From an uncultured bacterium (lineage in GTDB: Bacteria; Bacteroidota; Bacteroidia; Bacteroidales; Paludibacteraceae): a DNA stretch of 7,707 nucleotides. This document shows, piece after piece, positions 1 to 5,724 of this stretch. The stretch covers positions 1 through 7,707 of the forward strand of contig CAMTOX010000082.1 of NCBI GenBank assembly GCA_947074225.1, written 5' to 3'. A program made the position numbers and the translations under genes. Under the pieces are notes generated by a model, which ran no database searches, had not been told where the DNA came from, and saw nothing but the letters and a program-made list of their open reading frames with translations. Positions within the stretch are counted from its first letter, which is position 1. Each line of letters starts with the position of its first letter.

Positions 1-55
1 CACCGATACCTACACTATAGCCTACACTCTTTCCCTACACGACGCTCTTCCGATC
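1..55 (+). other. Illumina i5 adapter with D501 index (assembly artefact)
   Basis: This is sequencing adapter, not genome. Bases 24-55 match the Illumina TruSeq read-1 adapter exactly (ACACTCTTTCCC...CTTCCGATC). Bases 16-23 read TATAGCCT, the D501 i5 index. Bases 1-15 resemble the preceding P5 stretch CACCGAGATCTACAC with a few errors (CACCGATACCTACAC). The match stops at base 55: the adapter would continue with T, but base 56 is G and an open reading frame begins. The untrimmed adapter marks the end of the contig. Any ORF or promoter call across it should be discarded. Confidence 0.97.
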
Positions 56-115
56 GGACTCAAAGAGGAATTTGGCAATAACACACAAATAACTATTCAT
101 ATCGAACCGGCATAA
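56..115 (+). CDS. C-terminal fragment of a probable cation diffusion facilitator (CDF) transporter
   Basis: The first genomic bases read in frame to a TAA stop as 19 residues, ending FGNNTQITIHIEPA. The pattern FG..T.I.IH.EP is the typical C-terminal end of the cytoplasmic domain of CDF (cation efflux) proteins, which export Zn2+, Fe2+ or similar divalent metals across the inner membrane using the proton gradient. Only the extreme C-terminus is present because the contig breaks here at the adapter, so metal specificity cannot be judged. No hairpin terminator is visible after the stop. Known: the family end motif. Inferred: the family assignment from so short a piece. Confidence 0.6.
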   Translation, partial: GLKEEFGNNTQITIHIEPA

Positions 116-260
116 CAGATAAACAGATAGATTTAGAACGTTTTAAATCGTCTCAGATACGTTGTAAATTATAGTAGTTTATAACAGAGACAAACAACAT
201 TCATGGTCATAAATAATTGGGAATGATAATTGCAATTTAATTGTCAAAAGCTTATTGAAT

Positions 261-1145
261 ATGCCGTTAAGTTGGTCGTTTAAACAAGAAATACGCAATA
301 GTTGCTGGATAGCCTTAGGAGTAATCTCTACTACCATTGGATTAAAAGGTTTTTTAGTACCCAATCATTTTGCCGATGGAGGCGGAATGGGTATTGCGTT
401 ATTATTAAATCTACTCACTGGAATTGATGTCTCACTGCTCATCTTTATAGTAAATTTACCATTAGTGTTTCTAGCATACAAACGTTTATCACTGCAATTT
501 GCCGTGAGGAGCACTATCTCTATTACACTACTCTCACTTTTTGTATATTTTGTACAAATACCAGCTTTCACCGACGACAAACTACTCATAGCTATATTTG
601 GAGGATTCTTCATCGGTCTTGGTATAGGGTTGTCTGTTAGAGGAAATTCAGTCATTGATGGAACAGAAATATTAGCCATACACTTAAGCCGTCATGGACT
701 CATTACAGAAGGTAACTTCATAGCTATTTTCAATGCTATTATATTTCTTGCTGCAGCATTCCTCATCGGAATCGAAACAGCCATGTACTCCATGTTAGCA
801 TACTTAGCAGCATCAAAAACAGTCGATTTTATTGTCAATGGTATAGAAGAAGATATTGGAGTAACCATTATCTCGCCAAAATATAAAGAGATTCGTGAAA
901 TGATTAACGTAGATCTAAAACATGGTGTCACACTATATAAAAGCGATGGCGGATATCACAACCCCGATGGTACTCCACGAAACATTCTCTATGTTGTCAT
1001 TACAAGATTCGAAATCAATAAATTAATGAGAGAAATAGATTTAATAGATCCAAAAGCATTCATCATACAAAACAAACTCAGAGACGTTCATGGAGGTAGA
1101 TTTAAGAAAAAACATGAACGGAAAAATAGAAGAAAAAAAGGGTAA
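261..1145 (+). CDS. YitT-family integral membrane protein (DUF161 + DUF2179)
   Basis: This is a 294-residue inner-membrane protein of the YitT family, whose molecular function is not established. The N-terminal ~195 residues form the membrane part: hydrophobic segments at about 13-33, 43-53, 57-73, 85-101, 108-126, 151-171 and 175-191. They include the family's glycine-rich loop (GFLVPNHFADGGGMG, 30-44) and a second copy of the pattern (SVRGNSVIDGTEILA, 125-139). Residues about 200-278 form the cytoplasmic DUF2179 domain (GVTIIS...GVTLYKSDGGY...VVITR...FIIQNKLRDVHGGRF). The tail is very basic (KKKHERKNRRKKG). The frame could open at a TTG at 255, but the ATG at 261 is the better start. The gene is near the family's usual length of about 280-300. 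Upstream bases 116-260 show no convincing promoter. Confidence 0.93.
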   Translation: MPLSWSFKQEIRNSCWIALGVISTTIGLKGFLVPNHFADGGGMGIALLLNLLTGIDVSLLIFIVNLPLVFLAYKRLSLQFAVRSTISITLLSLFVYFVQIPAFTDDKLLIAIFGGFFIGLGIGLSVRGNSVIDGTEILAIHLSRHGLITEGNFIAIFNAIIFLAAAFLIGIETAMYSMLAYLAASKTVDFIVNGIEEDIGVTIISPKYKEIREMINVDLKHGVTLYKSDGGYHNPDGTPRNILYVVITRFEINKLMREIDLIDPKAFIIQNKLRDVHGGRFKKKHERKNRRKKG

Positions 1146-1151
1146 TCACTC

Positions 1152-1167
1152 ATTATTAATTAATAAT
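1152..1167. promoter_or_regulatory. 16-bp perfect palindrome next to the thioredoxin promoter
   Basis: ATTATTAATTAATAAT is its own reverse complement over 16 bases. It ends one base before the -33 box of the predicted thioredoxin promoter. The position suits an operator for a dimeric regulator. However, the sequence is pure A+T in an A+T-rich gap, so it may equally be an UP-like element or chance. It could not form a useful terminator for the upstream yitT-type gene because it has no loop or G:C pairs. Confidence 0.3.
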
Positions 1168-1168
1168 A

Positions 1169-1200
1169 TTTGTTCTTCGTTTATTTTGATTGTATATTTG
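1169..1200 (+). promoter_or_regulatory. Bacteroidetes-type sigma-ABfr promoter for the thioredoxin gene
   Basis: A TTTG -33 box (1169-1172) and a perfect TAnnTTTG -7 box (TATATTTG, 1193-1200) are separated by 20 bases. This is the consensus spacing for the primary sigma factor of Bacteroides and relatives. Transcription should begin about 4-8 bases after 1200, giving a leader of roughly 65-70 bases before the ATG at 1274. It implies that the thioredoxin gene is transcribed independently of the upstream YitT gene. Confidence 0.75.
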
Positions 1201-1206
1201 TTGCTC

Positions 1207-1228
1207 AATATGGATTCTACTCCATATT
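1207..1228 (+). promoter_or_regulatory. Hairpin at the 5' end of the thioredoxin mRNA leader
   Basis: AATATGGA (1207-1214) and TCCATATT (1221-1228) form a perfect 8-bp stem with a 6-base loop (TTCTAC). The hairpin begins almost exactly where transcription from the promoter at 1169-1200 should start. A stem at the very 5' end of an mRNA can protect it from decay. The same inverted repeat could instead be a DNA operator just downstream of the promoter. No U-run follows, so it is not a terminator. Confidence 0.4.
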
Positions 1229-1273
1229 CACAGACAAACAGTAATTACAAATAATTGATAATAATAAATCGTT

Positions 1274-1708
1274 ATGAGAAAATACCTTTTAGGACTCTGC
1301 CTATTTATACTAATGGCCCCTATTACAGCTCAAAAAGATGCTGGGAGTGCAAAAACAATAGCTATGGACAAAGAGATGTTCATGGAACGCATTGTAAACT
1401 ACCAAGCTAATCCAGGTGAATGGAACTATTTAGGTAATAAACCATGTATCATTGATTTTTATGCCGACTGGTGTGGACCTTGTCGACGCATTGCTCCAAT
1501 TCTAGAAGAACTTGCCGAACAATATGCTGGTAAAATCTATATTTATAAAGTAAATACCGACAAGCAGAAAGAGTTAGCATCACTATTCAACGTAACTTCC
1601 ATTCCAATGTTACTCTTTGTACCTATGAGTGGACAACCACAAATGGCTAAAGGAGCGCTTAGTAAAGAACAATTTGAAGAGGCTATAAAAAATGTTCTAC
1701 TTAAATAG
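1274..1708 (+). CDS. Exported thioredoxin-fold protein (TrxP-like)
   Basis: This 144-residue thioredoxin probably acts in the periplasm as a thiol-disulfide oxidoreductase. Residues 1-19 are a signal peptide (MRKYLLGLCLFILMAPITA), probably cut before Q20. The thioredoxin fold follows, with the active site DWCGPC (C67 and C70), the preceding beta strand IIDFYA (59-64) and the cis-proline P111 in TSIPMLLF. A further cysteine, C58, lies close before the strand. WCGPC is the classical reducing-thioredoxin sequence rather than the CPHC type of oxidising DsbA. The layout resembles exported TrxP-type thioredoxins of Bacteroides; that comparison is from memory. The ATG at 1274 gives a complete signal peptide. 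The gene is monocistronic, between its own promoter and terminator. Confidence 0.93.
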   Translation: MRKYLLGLCLFILMAPITAQKDAGSAKTIAMDKEMFMERIVNYQANPGEWNYLGNKPCIIDFYADWCGPCRRIAPILEELAEQYAGKIYIYKVNTDKQKELASLFNVTSIPMLLFVPMSGQPQMAKGALSKEQFEEAIKNVLLK

Positions 1709-1724
1709 CCGATAAACCAAAGAG

Positions 1725-1764
1725 AAAAGAGAGCTGTTTCAACAAATGAAACAGCTCTCTTTTT
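1725..1764. terminator. Bidirectional intrinsic terminator between convergent genes
   Basis: A perfect 16-bp stem (1725-1740 with 1748-1763; G:C-containing core GAGAGCTGTTTC) encloses a 7-base loop, AACAAAT. A T-run follows on the plus strand (1760-1764), and on the minus strand the AAAA at 1725-1728 supplies a T-run in the other direction. It lies 16 bases after the thioredoxin stop and 20 bases after the stop of the convergent glycosidase gene, so it should serve both. Confidence 0.92.
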
Positions 1765-1783
1765 ATATCATTACTTGAAGTTA

Positions 1784-4108
1784 TTAGTGACTAACAATAA
1801 TCTTTCGTACATAATGTTTTTTTGACGTATATAACTTCACATAATAGACACCATCGGGAAGATTAGAAAGCTCTATAGGCCTCTCTCCCATTACACGTTC
1901 ATCAGGGAAGTAAAAAGTCTTATGCGTTCGACCCGATACATCTAAAACGATCAACGTCGCATCATTGAATGAACAGTTAGGGACTAAGAATAGATAATCG
2001 TCTACCGGAACCGGATATACCGTAAACTCTAACGTCTCTCCATTATCGGGCATTAAATAATCACCTTGTACTGCACCAATAGGTTGATCACTCTTATGAA
2101 TAGCACAACCACCAATTCGGTACATCGGATTAAAGGTATCATTACAATCCGGACATGTTTTACCACTTACGCAATCTGGATTACTAGGATGACATTTATC
2201 AATGTAACTCTCTTGTAGAATATAACTTAACTCCACTGGGCCTGAAGAGAGATATGAAGTAAGATCGTACATATGAATCTGCCCGATAGCTCCTGGACAC
2301 CAACCGGCTCTGGCATAGGTCCAAGTACCATATTGAGGACTACAGCCATCTGGATTTGGATTACAAACTAACCATGGCTGATGTTCAAAAGCCTCTTTAC
2401 CATTCACCTTTAAATGGTGCATAGCCTTATAAAACTCTGCCGCATTATTACTATTGTTATTTCCCCAGCCATGACCTGTTGTTACTAAACGAATATCTGT
2501 GCGCCGACTCCCCGATATAGGTTCTATAAGCACTGTATCTATAGGTTGTAAATTCAATGGATCTCCAAAATTATACATAGCATGCCATAATGATTGGATA
2601 TGTGAATATCTATAATCGGGCTTGCCTGCCACATATTCAAAATCCATATCCATCTGCCAACCGCCACTTCCCCAGGTTTCAATATAAGCACGAATTTCTA
2701 CATCACCTTGTAACAAAGAGGCATAATCGGTTAAGTCTACACTATGCGAACATGCAACACCATAAGAGGTAATATAACGAAAAAGTTCTAACCACTCCCC
2801 ATTAGGTAGTTGAATCTCTACCCATGCCAAACGGTCCCAATCATCACAACCACCTGGAACATTAGGACAACTCACATCAAAATGACAAATAATCTGTTTA
2901 TAACAATCAACCGACTGTGGCAGCGTATAACTATTCCGATACCACTGTTTACCTATAGTTCCCCAATCTATAACTGCAGCATCAAATACTTTAACGAGTT
3001 GAGTTGAGGCTGTTGGCACCACATTAATATCGTGCGACAAGATGGCTTGTTTACCATTAGAGGCTATGGCAGTGGTCGTAATGGTGTGCTCACCATACGA
3101 TGAGGGAGTCCACCAGGCTTGGTATTGACCATTTATATATGAAGCCACAAGAGTGGTATCGGCAATCTGAAACGTCACTTTATCAACCGATAAATAATCA
3201 CCCTCGGCTATATAAGCACCAGCCAATAGCAGATAAGGATAAAGTTTAGGCATCTGCAATGGATAATCCGATGTTAATCTGCTAAGCAATACAGGTTCTA
3301 CATGCTGAAGATTTATGACTTCAAAAGTTCTATATTTACACTGACCATAATATTCTGCATCACCTTCTTGAACAGCTGCTATTGTAATCTCACCACTACC
3401 TCCTGTAAAATGAAGCATACTCCCAGATATTGTAGCAGGGCCTGAAACCACTTCATAAGTAATAGGTAAACCTGAAGAGGCCGAAGCACTCAATTCTAAA
3501 GGTGTAATGTGTGTATATTGCTTCTCAATAGCATCAAAGGTTATTGTCTGATTATGCTGACCGGTAGCAACGCAAGTGCTATCTTGATATAGATTCAATT
3601 CTGCCACCATTAAATAGGTATCGCCACGAAGACTATTTAATGCCACAAGTTTAACAAAGCGTCCCGCTACGGCACCGAAAAAATAGTCGGCACGCTGTTG
3701 TGAACCACTACTGGGGTTTGGATAATCAAAAACATCGATAATAGCTGCTACACCCCAATCTGTAGTGTCGTTGGTAATATAGAGTTCAAAATTTGCTACT
3801 CTACCATTGGTACTACCATCACGTGTCAATATAGAGATACCATTTAACTGTACAGTATCTTTTAAATCTATAATCAACGTATAGGGATACTCACCAACAC
3901 TATCTTTCCATTGACTATGCCAGAATGTAGAGGCATCATTGTCAAAGGCATGAATATCGTGACCATTATTTTCGTTCTCACCTACAGTCTCTTCACTACT
4001 CACATAAAGCAACTCCCATTGTGATCTATCAATTAATAACGTATCGCATGCTACTGCAGAAAATAGAGATAATAGGAAAAAGAAAATTAAAGCATAAAAT
4101 GATTTCAT
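1784..4108 (-). CDS. Secreted peptide-N-glycosidase F-family protein with F5/8C domain and T9SS tail
   Basis: This 774-residue protein is predicted to hydrolyse the glycosylamine bond between Asn and N-linked glycans. A signal peptide covers 1-20 (AVA before C21). Next come a discoidin-like F5/8C domain (about 25-178; TFWHSQW at 61-67), an Ig/MBG-like segment (187-266; SSGLPITYEVVSGPATISG), a second Ig-like segment (270-366) and the PNGase F N and C domains (about 370-500 and 505-675). A T9SS type A sorting domain ends it (about 693-774; YPVPVDDY, LDVSGR, LPDGVYYVKLY, final KIIV). Compared with Elizabethkingia PNGase F, the catalytic residues D60, E118 and E206 correspond to D425 (CDDWDR), E477 (YIETW) and E558 (NAAEF), and R248 to R600 (ARAGWCPG). 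An active enzyme is likely. Compared with the ~314-residue mature enzyme, the extra N-terminal domains suggest substrate or surface binding. The alignment was made from memory. Confidence 0.93.
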   Translation of the reverse strand: MKSFYALIFFFLLSLFSAVACDTLLIDRSQWELLYVSSEETVGENENNGHDIHAFDNDASTFWHSQWKDSVGEYPYTLIIDLKDTVQLNGISILTRDGSTNGRVANFELYITNDTTDWGVAAIIDVFDYPNPSSGSQQRADYFFGAVAGRFVKLVALNSLRGDTYLMVAELNLYQDSTCVATGQHNQTITFDAIEKQYTHITPLELSASASSGLPITYEVVSGPATISGSMLHFTGGSGEITIAAVQEGDAEYYGQCKYRTFEVINLQHVEPVLLSRLTSDYPLQMPKLYPYLLLAGAYIAEGDYLSVDKVTFQIADTTLVASYINGQYQAWWTPSSYGEHTITTTAIASNGKQAILSHDINVVPTASTQLVKVFDAAVIDWGTIGKQWYRNSYTLPQSVDCYKQIICHFDVSCPNVPGGCDDWDRLAWVEIQLPNGEWLELFRYITSYGVACSHSVDLTDYASLLQGDVEIRAYIETWGSGGWQMDMDFEYVAGKPDYRYSHIQSLWHAMYNFGDPLNLQPIDTVLIEPISGSRRTDIRLVTTGHGWGNNNSNNAAEFYKAMHHLKVNGKEAFEHQPWLVCNPNPDGCSPQYGTWTYARAGWCPGAIGQIHMYDLTSYLSSGPVELSYILQESYIDKCHPSNPDCVSGKTCPDCNDTFNPMYRIGGCAIHKSDQPIGAVQGDYLMPDNGETLEFTVYPVPVDDYLFLVPNCSFNDATLIVLDVSGRTHKTFYFPDERVMGERPIELSNLPDGVYYVKLYTSKKHYVRKIIVSH

Positions 4109-4157
4109 AAGAAAATAAACTGATTTGTATAAAGAATAAACAATTATTGATATTGTA

Positions 4158-4188
4158 CAAATATAGTGAAATTATCAAAACATACAAC
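4158..4188 (-). promoter_or_regulatory. Bacteroidetes-type promoter for the PNGase F gene
   Basis: On the minus strand a perfect TAnnTTTG -7 box (TATATTTG, 4165-4158) lies 19 bases after GTTG (4188-4185), a one-mismatch -33 box. Transcription would start near 4150-4154, giving a leader of about 45 bases before the ATG at 4108. No inducer-binding site or riboswitch is visible in that leader. Confidence 0.65.
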
Positions 4189-4391
4189 TATGAAAGAAAT
4201 CTCTTTGAAAAATACATTATTATGGATTCTACACAACCAATCAAGCAACATATGCCTTAATTTTTTGTACAAGACTTCAAAGAACACTTATCACTTCAAG
4301 CGATATTGCAAAAGTAAATTACTCACTCCTATTATTTTTCATTTACAACATACTTTCATCTAATTTCCAAAATATCACAATATATAACACA
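4189..4391. other. Intergenic stretch without a recognisable gene
   Basis: These ~200 A+T-rich bases lie between the glycosidase promoter and the ssrA/tRNA terminator. An open frame on the plus strand (from a GTG at 4166 through an ATG at 4190 to 4363) encodes 65 residues of low-complexity, Lys/Thr/Asn-rich sequence. It has no promoter, overlaps the glycosidase promoter and resembles no family I know, so I do not call it a gene. No hairpins or repeats stand out. Confidence 0.5.
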
Positions 4392-4432
4392 AAAAAGAGA
4401 AGAGATAACCCAAAGTTATCTCTTCTCTTTTT
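4392..4432 (-). terminator. Strong intrinsic terminator, probably native to an ssrA or tRNA gene
   Basis: An uninterrupted 18-bp stem (4392-4409 with 4415-4432) closes a 5-base loop. On the minus strand its 3' arm runs into T-rich sequence (A-run at 4391-4396 on the plus strand), and A:T pairs at both ends make it usable in both directions. It follows directly after the RNA-gene 3' fragment at 4450-4434, the usual place for a tmRNA or tRNA terminator. In the present arrangement it would also stop transcription leaving the element operon to its right. Confidence 0.9.
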
Positions 4433-4433
4433 C

Positions 4434-4450
4434 GTGGAGCTGACGGGACT
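4434..4450 (-). other. ssrA: Probable attachment site: 3' remnant of ssrA (tmRNA) or a tRNA gene
   Basis: Read on the minus strand this is AGTCCCGTCAGCTCCAC. It matches the end of a tmRNA or tRNA: T-stem 3' arm CCCGT, acceptor 3' arm CAGCTCC, discriminator A, then C. CAGCTCCA, pairing with GGGGCTG through a G3:U70 wobble, is characteristic of tmRNA, whose 3' end in many bacteria reads CCAGCTCCACCA. A terminator follows at once. The rest of the RNA gene is absent: upstream bases (4451 onward) do not continue the T-loop. This is the expected signature of one end of an element integrated by a tyrosine recombinase into the 3' end of the gene. A tRNA with a GGAGCTG 5' end is the alternative. Confidence 0.6.
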
Positions 4451-4504
4451 TTTATAACATCTAAATATCAGAACAATAACCAATACTTGTATCAAATTAG
4501 TATC

Positions 4505-5458
4505 TTAAAGATCTAATTTACCCTGCCTGGCTGTTTGCTTTCCCCTTAAAGGCAAAGATACAGTTTTATTTCGTTTTTTTGTTATCGGTGTTGCTTTTAC
4601 TACCTTTTTATCAGCGACCACTTTCATTACCGGATAAGGTGTTGAAATTACCTTTGTTTTGTTGTTGGCGTAAGCTGCAAACTCTTTCATCAATTTAGCG
4701 TAAAGAGGTGCAATAGCTTTAAACTCAACTTCCGGTACATAAACACTATTAGTGCAATATGTATTATAGGTCTTTGCTAAAAAGATATTATTAGTCTTTT
4801 GTTGATACAATGTATAAGATACATATTGCTCAAAACCACGTGCAAAGATTTCTAACCTGCGGTGCCAATAGCCTATCCAACTGTTTGCATTTTTGGTTTT
4901 ACACATTGCATCGACAATTTGATTTGCTAATGCCCTAAATTGGCCACCTATATTATCAGGTGCGGTTGATGCCTCGCTACCATCTCTACCAGTTAAAGGA
5001 GAGTAATGTTTATGTTGATCTATCTGGCCACCCACAATAAAGTCGAAGGCATGCGCCCATTCGTGCGCTAAAGAATTGGCACCATTTAATTTTGTTAGGT
5101 TAATCATGTTAGCGTGTGGCTCAAAATGCGCTTTCGCTTTACTCATACCACGTGCGCCAAATGCTATACCTAACTGACAGTTGAAACCTAAATTTTTAAC
5201 ACCTACAATTTTTGACAAATCACGCAAAGAAGCCTCAGTAGCAATAACAAAGTCGTAACGATCTTGAATTGATAGCCAATTACCAAACTCGAAACCTGCT
5301 ACATTATATTCTTGTAGAATTTTTTGCATATCCAGGTTCATATAATCAATAGGTTCTTTGACCAACTTTGTATTTTTCCGATGTGGGGCCTGCACGTTCC
5401 AATATTGATGGCAGCGACCACCGGCACCCATGTTTTTGGTATCACTTATTTTTTTCAT
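4505..5458 (-). CDS. LPD1-domain protein with zincin-like HEWAH motif
   Basis: This 317-residue protein carries the large polyvalent protein-associated domain 1 (LPD1), known from phages, plasmids and ICEs. The recognisable pattern is EFGNWLSIQDR (57-67), LGIAFGARG (96-104), AHFEP (110-114), INLTK..GANSLAHEWAHAFD (119-139) and RRLEIFARGFEQYV (200-213). HEWAH (132-136) with a downstream Glu in EIFARGFE resembles the zinc-binding set of gluzincin peptidases; peptidase activity is inferred, not shown. The last ~45 residues are basic and probably unstructured. The frame is open up to a TTG at 5488, but the first ATG at 5458 is preferred and reduces the overlap with the upstream gene from 47 to 17 bases. 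It is the last gene before the attachment site. LPD1 often sits inside very long multi-domain proteins; here it is nearly alone. Confidence 0.85.
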   Translation of the reverse strand: MKKISDTKNMGAGGRCHQYWNVQAPHRKNTKLVKEPIDYMNLDMQKILQEYNVAGFEFGNWLSIQDRYDFVIATEASLRDLSKIVGVKNLGFNCQLGIAFGARGMSKAKAHFEPHANMINLTKLNGANSLAHEWAHAFDFIVGGQIDQHKHYSPLTGRDGSEASTAPDNIGGQFRALANQIVDAMCKTKNANSWIGYWHRRLEIFARGFEQYVSYTLYQQKTNNIFLAKTYNTYCTNSVYVPEVEFKAIAPLYAKLMKEFAAYANNKTKVISTPYPVMKVVADKKVVKATPITKKRNKTVSLPLRGKQTARQGKLDL

Positions 5459-5696
5459 AGTGTTCGATCTTTGTTTTGTGTTTAGCAAAATTGTTAGCCA
5501 ACTCTTTGCCGCTCCATTGCTTTAATGACATGTATTTGCGGATCAACTTCTTTTGTAGTTCTGTTGTTCTACAGTTTACCATTATGGGCTGTATACGTGC
5601 AGAAAAGATACATTCTAATATATCTCTTTTGTCATTGAGTGGTGTAGCAATGATCTTGTTACCACTCAGTTTTGCTATTGGTTTTAATAGTTTCAT
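5442..5696 (-). CDS. Small hypothetical protein (84 aa)
   Basis: I do not recognise this protein. It is 84 residues long and basic, with no signal peptide or membrane segment. Its C-terminal half is Lys-rich and looks helical (QKKLIRKYMSLKQW, KELANNFAKHKTKIEHYEKNK). It starts at an ATG 28 bases after the stop of the upstream LRR-like gene and overlaps the start of the LPD1 gene by 17 bases. The packing supports a translated, coupled gene in the same operon. It could be a partner of the LPD1 protein, or the separated N-terminal part of a once longer LPD1 protein. Confidence 0.6.
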   Translation of the reverse strand: MKLLKPIAKLSGNKIIATPLNDKRDILECIFSARIQPIMVNCRTTELQKKLIRKYMSLKQWSGKELANNFAKHKTKIEHYEKNK

Positions 5697-5724
5697 AGTT
5701 CTAGATTTTTTAAATTATAAATAG

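Noticed and set aside
255..260. TTG at 255 as start of the YitT-family gene
   Set aside because: An ATG follows only two codons later, fits the family's N-terminus and needs no alternative start.
116..260. Promoter for the YitT-family gene
   Set aside because: TAGATTTA at 128-135 is close to a -7 box but has no TTTG or TTG at the right distance; a 10-bp palindrome AATTGCAATT at 228-237 is too short and A+T-rich to call.
4046..4060. Lipoprotein signal at the glycosidase N-terminus (AVAC)
   Set aside because: The -3 residue is Ala rather than Leu/Val/Ile, and a T9SS C-terminal domain fits ordinary signal peptidase I cleavage better.
4166..4363. Plus-strand open frame of 65 residues
   Set aside because: It overlaps the glycosidase promoter, has no promoter of its own, is low in complexity and resembles no family I recognise.
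4434..4450. A complete tRNA or tmRNA gene at the junction
   Set aside because: Only the T-stem 3' arm and acceptor 3' arm are present; the sequence to the right gives no T-loop, T-stem 5' arm or other arms.
5476..5724. Plus-strand open frame of 82 residues
   Set aside because: It lies antisense to the small operon gene and merely mirrors it; the minus-strand frame fits the operon spacing.
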